From: Halichondria panicea
Taxonomy: Eukaryota; Porifera; Demospongiae; Suberitida; Halichondriidae
Direction: 5' to 3'
NCBI RefSeq assembly: GCF_963675165.1
Contig: NC_087381.1
Coordinates: 5,085,378 to 5,149,377 of the forward strand
DNA length: 64,000 nucleotides
Shown: in pieces, positions 21,401 to 34,307 of the stretch
Numbering within the stretch: position 1 is the stretch's first letter
How the letters are laid out: every line of letters starts with the position of its first letter
Translations under genes and position numbers: made by a program
The notes under the pieces: generated by a model
What the model was told of the DNA's origin: nothing
Seen by the model: only the letters and a program-made list of their open reading frames with translations
The model's database searches: none

Positions 21401-24400
21401 GCTGGCTGCCAAAGGAGGGTAAATGTTGTGAATTCACAATAATTATAAAGCACACAATTTTCAGTGCAAAGACAACAATTCATATCTTCTTCCATATGTT
21501 TTCCTACATGGAAGAAGATCAATGTAAATTGTTGTGGAGATGCTCCAGTATATAGCTCAGCTCTCAATATGGAATCATAATTATATAGAGAGAAGAGAGA
21601 AACTCTTTTATCTATGGTGGAATCACAGTACATGCATGTAATAAGTGCACAAGCAAGTGAGCCCTGTTAGACTGATCGAGCTAGTTTATCTTGTGTAAAG
21701 CTTATTGTTTGAAAATTCTAGTAGTCCAGGCTTGATAAGCTTTTTGGAGTAACCCAGCTGCTCAGAAGCAGCAACCTTGAAAATCCGGTCGGGACAGTTG
21801 GCCCCTATGTGCTTCATGCTGCATGAGGCCTGATTCATGGAATGGTGCATGCTGTGATGGCTGTGACCAGCCGGTCAACCACTGAGTTGCATCGGAAATG
21901 TGTGCATGTGAGGAGAGCTTCATTCAGCAACTGGCACTGAATAGACTGTATCATACTTAATATAGCTGGTTTTATGTTGTTGTACTTTGAGAATACACAT
22001 TCAATGCTCATAAATAATAATAATTACTGCTGTGTTAATGTTTCGCTGTTAATGGGGGGGGGCCTAAACTTTTAAGAGGGGGCCTAGAATGTTAAATCAT
22101 GGGGGGTCTATAAAATGTTATGACACCGGTCCATGACACACAGACAGGAAGGGACTTGCTTCACTCGCCCCAATTATATAGTTGGCCAGAAATGTGGAAA
22201 AGTATATTGTCTGCGGCATATCATTATAGATGAATAATTGCAAGCATGCATGCATGAAGATACTGGCAATGGTTCAAATACTATACAGGAGTCAATTGCC
22301 TCTGTAGCTATACCTGCTTCGACTCTGAAAACATTAATTGTATATGCGGTTACTCAAAACGTCCACATTTTAAGTATAGACAATAACTGATGAAAAAGGA
22401 AGGTCTAATCTTACCATCGAAATAATTATATACAAGCATACATGGGCAATAATTATATTCTCATTTGATGTAATTCATATTCATGACATGGATAGCAAAT
22501 ACTTGGCTAAGATCCAGAAGAGGGCTCAATCCAGTGCTCCACCCTCTACTATTAGCTTTAAGCTAGAAGCTCAGTGGTGATCCAAGGTAGCAAAAGAACC
22601 CCCCCCTTTGCCAGAATTTATTTTTAGCAATCTACAGTCATTTACAGTTATGTTTTACTTGCTTATATGTCCACTCTAGAACGAACAGAAGCTATAGCTA
22701 AAAGCTTTATACTTCTTTCTATACTGAATGCGTTGCAAACTCTGCAATTATTGGTGCAGAGATGGAGATTTCCCATGCACATTTATGTGGGCAGAGATTG
22801 AACCGTAAGTGGGCATAACCCCTTTCCACCATACGAAATAAAATATACTGTATTCTCATTGATGCAAATCATATTGATAACAGTTTTACCACAGAATGTA
22901 ATTGACCAATTCCAATGTGCCAATTAAAGAGATTACCCGGATATATAATTACACCGTACCCTTCTAAACAAGGCTATGCAATTGTCAGAACCCATAAACA
23001 GTTAATGCTAAAAAATGGGATTTACATTTTGTATCACAATGATGAATGATGACGAGATACTTGGCCACTTCCCAGTGTCCACCTTTGTAGGCCAGAGAGA
23101 GTGGGGTGTCACCAGCCTTGTTGACTGTACCTGTACATGTATACAGGCCATATAATTATACTGAGTTGAGTATATTTGGTATGTCGTAAGGTTCCATTTT
23201 TACATTCTATCATACCATGAACGTACTTCTAATATCACAATGATGCTCGTTCACAAGGTACTTGACTGTGTTCAAGTGGCCATTAGTACAGGTCAGAGAG
23301 AGTGGGGTGTCACCAGCCTTGTTGACTGTACCTGTACATGTATACAGGCCATATAATTATACTGAGTTGAGTATACTTTGTATGTTGTAAGGTTCCATTT
23401 TTACATTCTATAGCCCCGTTTACACGACACCTAATCCGGGTCGAATCCGGATTGAATCCGGGTCAGATTTTTCTGAGTAGTGGGCATAGTAAAATGACCA
23501 CTAATTTCATTTGCGCAAACATTGGACTGATAGGAAGCTACAGGCTTACTCTAGAAACACCCACGAACATGTACAACACCTCAGAATTAGCCCTTTGCGC
23601 TTACTCACAGCTAAACCGCTACTGACACAATCTGAACCACCTCCAAAGGTGGGTTGGCTAATCCGGATTAGAACCTGGATAAGGGCCGTTTACACGAACG
23701 CGATTAGGTTTAATCCGGATTCCAACCCGGATTAAAGGCCTCGTGTAAACGGGGCTTATCATACCATGAACGTACTTCTAATATCACAATGATGCTCGTT
23801 CACAAGGTACTTGACTGTGTTCAAGTGGCCATTAGTACAGGTCAGAGAGAGAGGGGTGTCACCAGCCTTGTTGACTGGCTCTGTGGAAGACCACCTTCAA
23901 TAACATAACAGCCACTGATAAACACTTACTATTTGGATCAACACGCTTGTTCATGAGAGCCTTGACCATCTCCAGGTCACCACGGGAACACTCCAGGGAG
24001 AGAGGAGTGTCTCCAGCCTCATTCACTGCAACTATACAAGCAAATTGTAGAAAATGTGGAAAAGTAGGTGTTGGTTGATTTATAAAATTTGATGAGAAAG
24101 CATGGCAATGCTTCGAATGAGGTTCAGCATACAAGGCACTATGCACACAGCAATAACGAGTGCTAATAATAACGAGTGCTGCAAGCAGCTAGCGCTGTGC
24201 TATAAGTATATTATAGTTGATTGACAATGAATGAGATATAGACATTACACCAACGCAATAGATTGCATAAGCCAGAGCTTCACGGATCTCAGTCGTGGAG
24301 AAAGTATTACGGAACATATTCTTAGTAAGCGAACTAATTTACAGTATAATTTACTAAGGTTTTACGTTCGTAGTACGATTACCCATATTCTGGGTAATTT

Positions 24401-27400
24401 GAAGCGCATGCGCACTATCACCCCTGCAATAGGTACCAGGCCGTATTTTAATTGGCCTTGAATCGAGGCTAGTACTGTATTTACTCACGGATTGTAAAAG
24501 GAGATGGATAGGGAACACCAATGTTCACCCACGTAAAATCCGTGACACAATCAGTGTTTCGGATAAGTCCGTATAGTGTAGGAAAAAACAAGTATCTTTG
24601 TGTGAGGCTATCTCTTGGATAGAAGTAGCCAAACATTTGAGAGAGAGTGTGGTAGTTGCTAGCATGTAGGTGCATGCCGCTATTATTATTTTTTGTTTGT
24701 TGAAGAATTGCTTATGGTGTTAACAGTTCAGTTTATGACTGTCCATCTTGGCTGTGACCAAGTCAATAGAAGGCGGGGCTTTGGAAGTGTGTCCGATGCT
24801 TGAACGAGCACCTCTAATGCATTGAATAGCTGATCGGAGAAGAGAGAAGGTAAGGCGGCAGCGAAGCCAGGCCAGGGTGGTTGAGTATGATTGCTCCCAT
24901 TTGTCGGCAAGACACGCGGATAACCTTTTTGGTTAAAAGTAGTGGCTTCCGTGGCCAAGCCTCCAGTGGCAGACAATACAAGTGGAGTGAATGACGAGTG
25001 TTCTACTTCTCTCACTCTCTGTTCATATGCCCTCTTTTTGATGGCTTCATGTTTGCGATAGCAAGCGGCTAGGCTCGTCTGTCGGTTGGAGCCTGCATGG
25101 GGATTGAAAATTCTGACGTCAAAGAAACCGTTAGCAGCAATGTCCAGTCTTGCCCTATCCTGTGAGTTATAGAGGTGGCAAATGAGAGAGTTTCACCAGA
25201 TAGGGGTTGCAGATCTGGTTCTATTCGAACATCAGAGTATATTTCTGTTAGGAGATTTGCAGTCAGATCTCTAATCTCGTTGTGGTGAATGGATGGAAAA
25301 ACCGCCTTTAGAGAAAGATAGAGAGTGCTCTATCGAGAATCTTGCTCCGCAGCCACATGTAGCGGGACAATTTTGTGGCTGCCAATTGTATCTGTATCTG
25401 AGTGCAAGGGCATCTTGAAAGGACCTCTTGTGTAAGTTAAACCCGAACTCCTCTATGGGTAGCGCAGTGAGCCAAGAGGAGGCGCCTTTAATTTCTCCTG
25501 AGCAAGCTCCATTGCTCGCTTGAGAGTGTGAGGAAGTTCTTCTTTCAAGTTTTGTGCGGCTTCTTTAGCTTGTTTACGTCGTTGTTTGCGTACTTCCTTC
25601 TTGGCGTTCAGCTGTAAGTCCACACTGTTGCTGGAAACCTGAGCGTGTTGTTGGAGAACGGATTGTTGAAGGGGCTCAGTTACCCTCTGTGATGCGAGGA
25701 ATTCTGTATCCGAAGCTTGGATAGGGTTGGCCAAGACAATACCACCTAGGCGAGCAGGTAGAGCTAGGAGATTCCTTTCACAGTCATTCGGTGGCGGTCT
25801 TCCTGTGAGAGAGGGGATGAGCTTGGTTCTGATTGTTCCTTCAATGGGTAAAAGGCTGGAAGAAATGCCCTGTAAGGTGCGGGATAGGTATACCCATTTG
25901 CTCGCTATTCCATACATGGGCGAATATTTAAAATGGGCGTTTATTAACAAAGATAACTTTTACCATGGGCGTTTAAACGAGATGGGCGTTAAATACGGTA
26001 TTTTTGGCCACGTGGTATACATTATGTTATTAATTTATTACACAATAGTTAGGTCTGCACGTGCTTTTCTGAGCCCGTGTATGATGGGTGGGAAGATAGT
26101 CATTATTTATGTAGTCATTATTAGACTTGATGACTCTATACAGGGCCATATCATCGGCAAACATGTTGAGGTTGCTGTCCTGTGAAATAACTTCTGTTAC
26201 TGGGTTGATATAAGAGATGAATAGTATAGGGGGCCTAAGACCGAGCCTTGAGGAACTCCAGAAAGGACTCGTAGACTAGCTGAAAAACATCCGTCTATTC
26301 CAACAAATTGCTCTCTGCCCAGTAGATAACTTTTCATCCACTTAACAATGTACTCATTGACGTGCATATACTGAAGGTGCTTCAAAAGAGCAACATGTGG
26401 GACGGAGTCAAAAGCTTTTTTGACATCAAAAAATACAATACAGACCTCATATCTCCCGTCGACAGCCCTGCTCCAGTCATCAATCACTTGAATGAGAGCT
26501 GACACAGTTGAACGTGACGACATAAAGCCCCATTGCCTTGGGGAAATTGGTGAATGTAATTTCATGTGCTCCTCCAGAAGTGCTTTCACATGTTTTTCCA
26601 GGGTCATGCTTACAACTGGTAGTATTGATATTGGCCGGTAGTTGTTGACAAGTGATGGATCACCACTCTTGGGTACAGGAACAACTCGTGCCTTTTTCCA
26701 TGCTGAAGGGTAATTACCTGTGCTGATTGATAAATTAAACAACATTGCAAGTGGAGAGGCACTATTTTCTGCAGTACTTTTTAGCATATTAGGAGATATG
26801 CCATCACAGCCCATAGATTTGCCAGTTTCTAGGTTAACAAGATATTCATATAGACCTACTTCCTGTTCTGTACACAGCAGATCTTTTGGGCAATCAGAAG
26901 GGTCTAGGTCAACAAATTGGTCAGCAAAGTCATTTATTTCTAGTGGAGGACACTTGAGATTGAAACAATAATGGAAAAAAATGTTAAGTGCAGTGGCTTT
27001 TTCAATTGGTTTGTCAAATGTCCTGCCATTCTCTTTGAGTGTAGGGATCGAACAAGTGTTACCATTCAGGGTTTTTATTGTTTTCCAAAACAGTTTATCA
27101 TCTTTAGTATTCAATCTGTCGAAGAAGTTCTTCTTGCTTTTCCGAATCATGGATACCACAAGATTTCTTTGGTTTTTAAACCTCTTAGCATCCATCACCA
27201 GCTTGATTCGATAATTTAGATCTCTTAATTAAAAAGTATATTTCTCTTGGTTATCGCTCTGATAATTTCCTTGTTGATCCAAGGAATTTTTCCTTTAACC
27301 TTGATACTTGAATGGGGTATACTAACTTCCATGATTTGCAGGAAGGTCGAGTTCCAAGCTGACACACAGGAATCAATGTCATTCGAGTAGAACTCCATTT

Positions 27401-30400
27401 CCCAATTAGTCATTTCTATTAATTCAGCGGCCCGATCAAAATCTGCTAATGAATATCTCCAAACTTGTCTTCTGATAACTCTTTCTTTGAGGGGACAGTA
27501 TTTTTTCAGGGTGAGAAATAAACCCAAGTGATCTGAATTGGCTAGTTTAGGTATGGATGTACAATTTTCTACATTGTTCGGCCTTGAAACCAGCACCAAA
27601 TCAATAGTTGATGAATGGCCTGTGCTCGAAAAACGAGTGGGACACTTGGCAATTTGTGATAACGAAAAATTACACAACAATTCTAACAAGTGTGCATACA
27701 TGTAATGCGAAGGATGGAAATTAACATTGAAGTCACCAATAATAATTAAATCGGATAGACAAGACTGATTTATAGTGAGTAGTGCATCTGAGAAAGTATC
27801 AAAAATAGAATTTCTTGAGGACGGTGGACGATAAAAGACACCAAGACATAACTTGAGGTGATCTCTGATTAAAGTGACCAGCACAAATTCTAGACCAAGC
27901 GGCCCTAAAAGTAAAATGTTAAAATGAATGCTTTTGTGAATAAACATGGCAACACCGCCACCATTCCTGTTTCTATCTAATCTAAATACATTGTAGTTAG
28001 GAATGTATAACTCACTATCTATAATATCACTACACAACCATGTTTCTACTAGACAAACAACATCTGGGCAGTAGGTAGCACAAATAGCCCTTAAGTCCTG
28101 TTTGTACCCTGAAAGTTTGCACCCTCCACATTATGTTGATTGCCTAAGTCTGACCTAAAAAAGGTGGTTGCGAGTTGTTTTGATCCTCAGTAGATTGGTC
28201 TACATTGCTACTTTGGTCCTGTGAATCCTGATCAGTAACATCGTGAACTTGATCCTCAGGAAGGTCCAGCGATGGGTCTACATTGTCATCGTGAGCCTGT
28301 GTTCCAAGTGCCTTATCTAGTGGATCGCTAAAGCGATATAGTGGCTCTAACTTCCACCTAGCTTGCTGATCAATAAGCAACCAGTTATCCTCCAGTATTT
28401 TTAGCTTACTTTCATCGCCACGAACAACAAGCATTGGTTCATAATAATTATACCATACCCTCGCGAATAATATATGCCCACTATTTTCTGTTTAGGTACA
28501 AGAGGGTACAGGGGCGGATCCAGGATTCTTGATAGGGGGGAGCTAAAAATATTTTACTAAAAAAAAAAAAAAAAGTCATCTGTTTTTCAAGCACATGTTT
28601 CCTGCATGACTCATCAATGCTTTCATAATAAACTGGGTGTGGCCATGATAATGTAACCGTAGCTACGTGCATGCAGTGAGTTGATAGCTATAACATAATT
28701 ATAGCTCTAGATTCTATTTTTCAGATCAAGGCCAGGGGGGTGCTCAAGCCCCCAAAGCGCCCCACTGGATCCGCCACTGATGGGACTATTCGTATTTTCC
28801 CAAACGGTGCATAAGACATATATATATACGCCCATCAAAATGATACTTAATGTCACACCAAAGGGCAGAGGAGAGCCACCTATATAATTGTAATACTCGC
28901 TTTCTTAGTCAGTCAGACTATAGATTGAAGAGTTAGAGGGGGATAGGAAACGGTTGGTATCTCGAGTAACATCCGCGCTACGCTGCGGTTTAATCGAGGC
29001 CATCACAACAATATCTATTTCTACACTCAGTGCATAACTACAAGTAACTGTGCTTAGTCCGTGCAACTCACTTATATTTCAAGGTCTATACCTATTGTAG
29101 TAGTCATAACCAGCACGCTTACACGTTATATGTTCCAATAGCTCTAAAACAGCCTTGGGAACATATAACTTTATAGGAAAGTCTCTTTTTTACTGGGTGT
29201 GGTCAGTCATTAGCAAGCACTACACGTGGCTCATGGACTAGGCGTGTTATAAATTGCTGAAAGAGATGATGTCTCGAGGAAACACAGCTTTGGGAGTTAC
29301 CCGGCAAAAATGTGCTTAATAGCCTCGTAACGCGGATAATTTTCGAGGCTCCACTGCAGATTCAATCTAAAATCATCACGTGCACCACTCCGTTTCCTAT
29401 CCCTCTAACTCTTCAATCTATATAGTCAGACAAAGAGCGGTGAAACGAAACACGGGTAAACCCACTGCCAATCCTATGTAAAACCTACTGGTTTTACAAA
29501 TTGATAACCGTAAACAAACTTAAAAGATGGGATTTACTTGTTGTATCACAATGATGAGTGATGGCGAGATACTTGACCACTTCCCAGTGTCCACCTTGGT
29601 AGGCCAGAGAGAGTGAAGTGTCACCAGCCTTGTTGACTGGTTCTGTAAAAGACCACCATCAACAACGTAACAGACTGATAAAACTTACTATTTGGATCAA
29701 CACGCATGTTGATGAGAGCCTTGACCATCTCTAGGTCACCACGGGAACATTCAAGGGAAAGAGGAGTGTCTCCAGCCTCATTCACTGCAACTGTGGATAC
29801 AAGCAAATTATAAACAACAAAAAGTTTAACAGTTTGCAGTATACACACATTTTGGGTCACACTGATGTTCTTGAGCAAGATACTTGACCACTTCCCAGTG
29901 TCCACCTTTGTAGGCCAGAGAGAATGGGGTGTCACCAGCCTTGTTGACTGTACCTGTACATATACACCACATGCATACATTGGTTTCTTTTGAAACTTCT
30001 AAAGAATAATTTAGGGAGTTTTTATAGTGGCGTAATAGGAGATCATTATAATTCATTACATATGCCACAACATTGAAGATAACCACATGTATAATTATAT
30101 AATCAATTTATTATGCCTGTATGTAGAAAAGCTATAATTATATACAAATGAGTGGGTCTATATACGTGTACGTACAACGATAACTTACTTCTAGGAACAC
30201 AATGATGCTTGTTCACAAGGTACTTGACTGTGTCCAAGTGGCCATTGGCACAGGCCAGAGAGAGTGGGGTGTCACCAGCCTTGTTGACTGGCTCTGTATA
30301 TATAATTATATACTGAAGTGATGCAGCAATTAATGTGTCATACAATGCTTACTTCTAGGATCACAATGATGCTCGTTCACAAGGTACTTGACTGTGTCCA

Positions 30401-33400
30401 AGTGGCCATTGGCACAGGCCAGAGAGAGTGGGGTGTCACCAGCCTTGTTGACTGGCTCTGTATATATAATTATATACTGAAGTGATGCAGCAATTGATGT
30501 GTCATACAATGCTTACTACTAGGATCACAATGATGCTCATTCACAAGGTACTTGACTGTGTCCAAGTGGCCATTGGCACAGGCCAGAGAGAGTGGGGTGT
30601 CATCAGCCTTGTTGACTGGTTCTGCATGTGAAGGACCACCATCAACAACGTAACAGTACTGCTGATGAACACTTACTATTTGTATCAACATGCTTGTTGA
30701 TGAGAGCCTTGACCATCTCCAGGTCACCACGGGAGCATTCAAGAGAAAGAGGAGTGTCTCCAGCCTCATTCACTGCAACTGTGGATACAAGCAAATCATA
30801 AACACTAAAAGGTTTAACAGTTTGCAGTATGCACACATTTTGGGTCACACTGATGTTCTTGAGCAAGATACTTGACCACTTCCCAGTGTCCACCTTTGTA
30901 GGCCAGAGAGAGTGGGGTGTCACCAGCTTTGTTGACTGTACCTGTACATACACCACATGCATACATTGGTTCCTTTTGAAACTTCTAAAGAATAATTTAA
31001 TAATTATAGGGAGTTTTTATAGTGGCGTAATAGGAGATCATTATAATTCCACAACATTGAAGATAACAACATGTATATGTAATTTATATACAACAATTAA
31101 ATTTGATTATGCCTGTATATAGAAAAGCTATACAAATGAGTGGGTCTATATACGTGTATACGTACAACGATAACTTACTTCTAGGAACACAATGATGCTC
31201 GTTCACAAGGTACTTGACTGTGTCCAAGTGGCCATTGGCACAGGCCAGAGAGAGTGGGGTGTCACCAGCCTTGTTGACTGGCTCTGTATATATAATTATA
31301 TACTGAAGTGATGCAGCAATTGATGTGTCATACAATGCTTACTTCTAGGATCACAATGATGCTCGTTCACAAGGTACTTGACTGTGTCCAAGTGGCCATT
31401 GGCACAGGCCAGAGAGAGTGGGGTGTCATCAGCCTTGTTGACTGGTTCTGCATGTGAAGGACCACCATCAACAACGTAACAGTACTGCTGATGAATACTT
31501 ACTATTTGTATCAACATGCTTGTTGATGAGAGCCTTGACCATCTCCAGGTCACCACGGGAGCATTCAAGAGAAAGAGGAGTGTCTCCAGCCTCATTCACT
31601 GCAACTGTGGATACAAGCAAATCATAAACACTAAAAGGTTTAACAGTTTGCAGTATACACACATTTTGGGTCACACTGATGTTCTTGAGCAAGATACTTG
31701 ACCACTTCCCAGTGTCCACCTTTGTAGGCCAGAGAGAGTGGGGTGTCACCAGCTTTGTTGACTGTACCTGTACATACACCACATGCATACATTGGTTCCT
31801 TTTGAAACTTCTAAAGAATAATTTAATAATTATAGGGAGTTTTTATAGTGGCGTAATAGGAGATCATTATAATTGCCACAACATTGAAGATAACAACATG
31901 TATATGTAATTTATATACAACAATTAAATTTTATTATGTCTGTATATAGAAAAGCTATACAAATGAGTGGGTCTATATACGTGTATACGTACAACGATAA
32001 CTTACTTCTAGGAACACAATGATGCTCGTTCACAAGGTACTTGACTGTGTCCAAGTGGCCATTGGCACAGGCCAGAGAGAGTGGAGTGTCACCAGCCTTG
32101 TTGACTGGCTCTGTATAATTATACATAATTATTTTAACATAGTATTTAAAAAGAGTATAATTATAGTTATGTTTAAATAAGGTTAGTCATGCATGCATGT
32201 ACACAATACAAACAATAATAGTTTTGTACATGGCTTATAATTTATACCGCATAATAAGTAAGCTAATCATTTTTATCCGGTTCTATTTTTATCATGCAAG
32301 ATAGCCACATATCGTATTACTAGATTTTGCGGGTGAAAACCTTTGCGAATGAGCTAAATCAGCAGAAAATTTTACTTTTTGCGATCTAACTATTGCGATT
32401 TGGCAAGGATTGTGTGCACTTACTAGTAATAATTTAGGTTTTGCGATTTTATTGTTGCGAATTGATCAACCCTCGCAAAATTCACATATGTTTGTTACTC
32501 GCAAAACATTCTAGTAATATGGTAGCCTCGACCCCAGGCCGATCCGTCTCCAATTGAACGCTAGGTCGCCTACTAGGCCTGGTATTGATTGTATTTGGGC
32601 GTGATTTTTTAATACATAAAACAAATTGACTCTGTGTGGTACAACAAAAAATGAATCCTCCAACAGTGGTCTTCAACAACAGGCTCTGGGGCAGTATACA
32701 GCAGGAAATACTTCCCAGAAGACACTTCTTTGGCAGTGGCAACCAAATCTTTGTCGATTCCTTTATTGCTACTGAGGATGGCAGCAGAAACACCGCTATT
32801 GTTTAGACTCCTGACCTGGTCAATCATGAGTCTCATGATGAGAGATACAAGGGGAGAGACAATTAACAAGAACAACACTTTTGTCAACAGGAGGAGCCTT
32901 GGTCCTACCTAGCTTGTAGTCCATTAAAAAGGGTAGCAACTGATATAGCAGAGAGACTTGCCATACCCCGTTGGGAACCAGATACCGTAAACACGTCCAT
33001 TCCCTCAAACAGGAGCTTGAGAGCCTGGGCCTGTTCTGCCATGAGAGTGAGGCCATCTTGCTTCAAACAAGACAACGCGTTGCATGCCATAGCTAGCTAG
33101 CTATAAATTGAGAACATAACACGGAGCTACATTACTGTAACTTTTACGGGAGTAAAATGCCTCTACGTACACCTTTAGTATTACAGAAAAAAAGCAGGAA
33201 ACAAATGTGAAGAATCTCTGCTTTTGTTTCTGGTTCCTGTCACGCCCAGATACAATCAATACCAGGCCGTATTTTTCAACTTCGTTCTATTAAAGAAAAA
33301 TCGGCCTGGGACCGAGGCTAGTAATATGGTAGAAGTTATGTGTTCAATTATGGCTTCATTTATGCTTTTATGTGGTGAACCAAGTATGCCTGGGACTTCT

Positions 33401-34036
33401 ACATGTACATGGAAAATGCTAACTGGTTGGAGCTTATACCAGGTCTACAGCATACAGATATGAGATGTAAAAGCGCGTTTTAACAAGGTATATGAAACTT
33501 TGATTTTCAGTAAAGTATGACAAAGTTATGACAATGAAGGTCAAACTCAACACAGCAAGAACATCAAAGAAGAACACTATACAATTAGTGGGTGTAATAC
33601 ACAAAACTTACTTCTAGGGTCACAATGATGCTCGTTCGCAAGGTACTTGACTGTGTCCAAGTGGCCATTGGCAGAGGCCAGAGAGAGTGGGGTGTCACCA
33701 GCCTTGTTGACTGGCTCTGTGAACACCAATTAAGTAACCCCCGATCATCAATCTAATAATTATGACTAATAAGCAAATAATATATATAATTGTTGTGGGC
33801 TCAGACCGGCACAAAGGTATAAAGTTGAATAGGATTGAAAGCAAAAAACTTTTTCTTGAAGCATTATTTTCACCTTTTGGATCGAGGCCCACAGTTTTCA
33901 CAAAATGCTTGACACAGTCCAGCCAGCCACAGAATGCACTCACTGATAGAGCACTCTTACCTTCCCCTGCATGCAGTTGGTATTGAGACAATATAATGAT
34001 TATGCCTCGGTGCGCATGCGCAAGTGAGGTATATGG

Positions 34037-34093
<57 letters not shown>

Positions 34094-34261
34094 TGTGTAG
34101 ACTGCTACAGCTGCCAGGCATAACTCGAGAACAAAGCATTATTTTGCAAATCCACGAATTAAAATCCAAGTAAACATGACTAGAAGCCTATAGAAACTCT
34201 TACTTGCACTTGATTCATCCTTGAGCAGCTGTAGCAGTCTACGTACACACACACACATGCA

Positions 34262-34307
<46 letters not shown>

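Noticed and set aside
25727-26185. 152-residue plus-strand frame
   Set aside because: Antisense to the retroelement relics on the minus strand.
33957-34169. Minus-strand frame with a long His-Thr run
   Set aside because: It is the (TG)n tract of a TIR element, not a gene.
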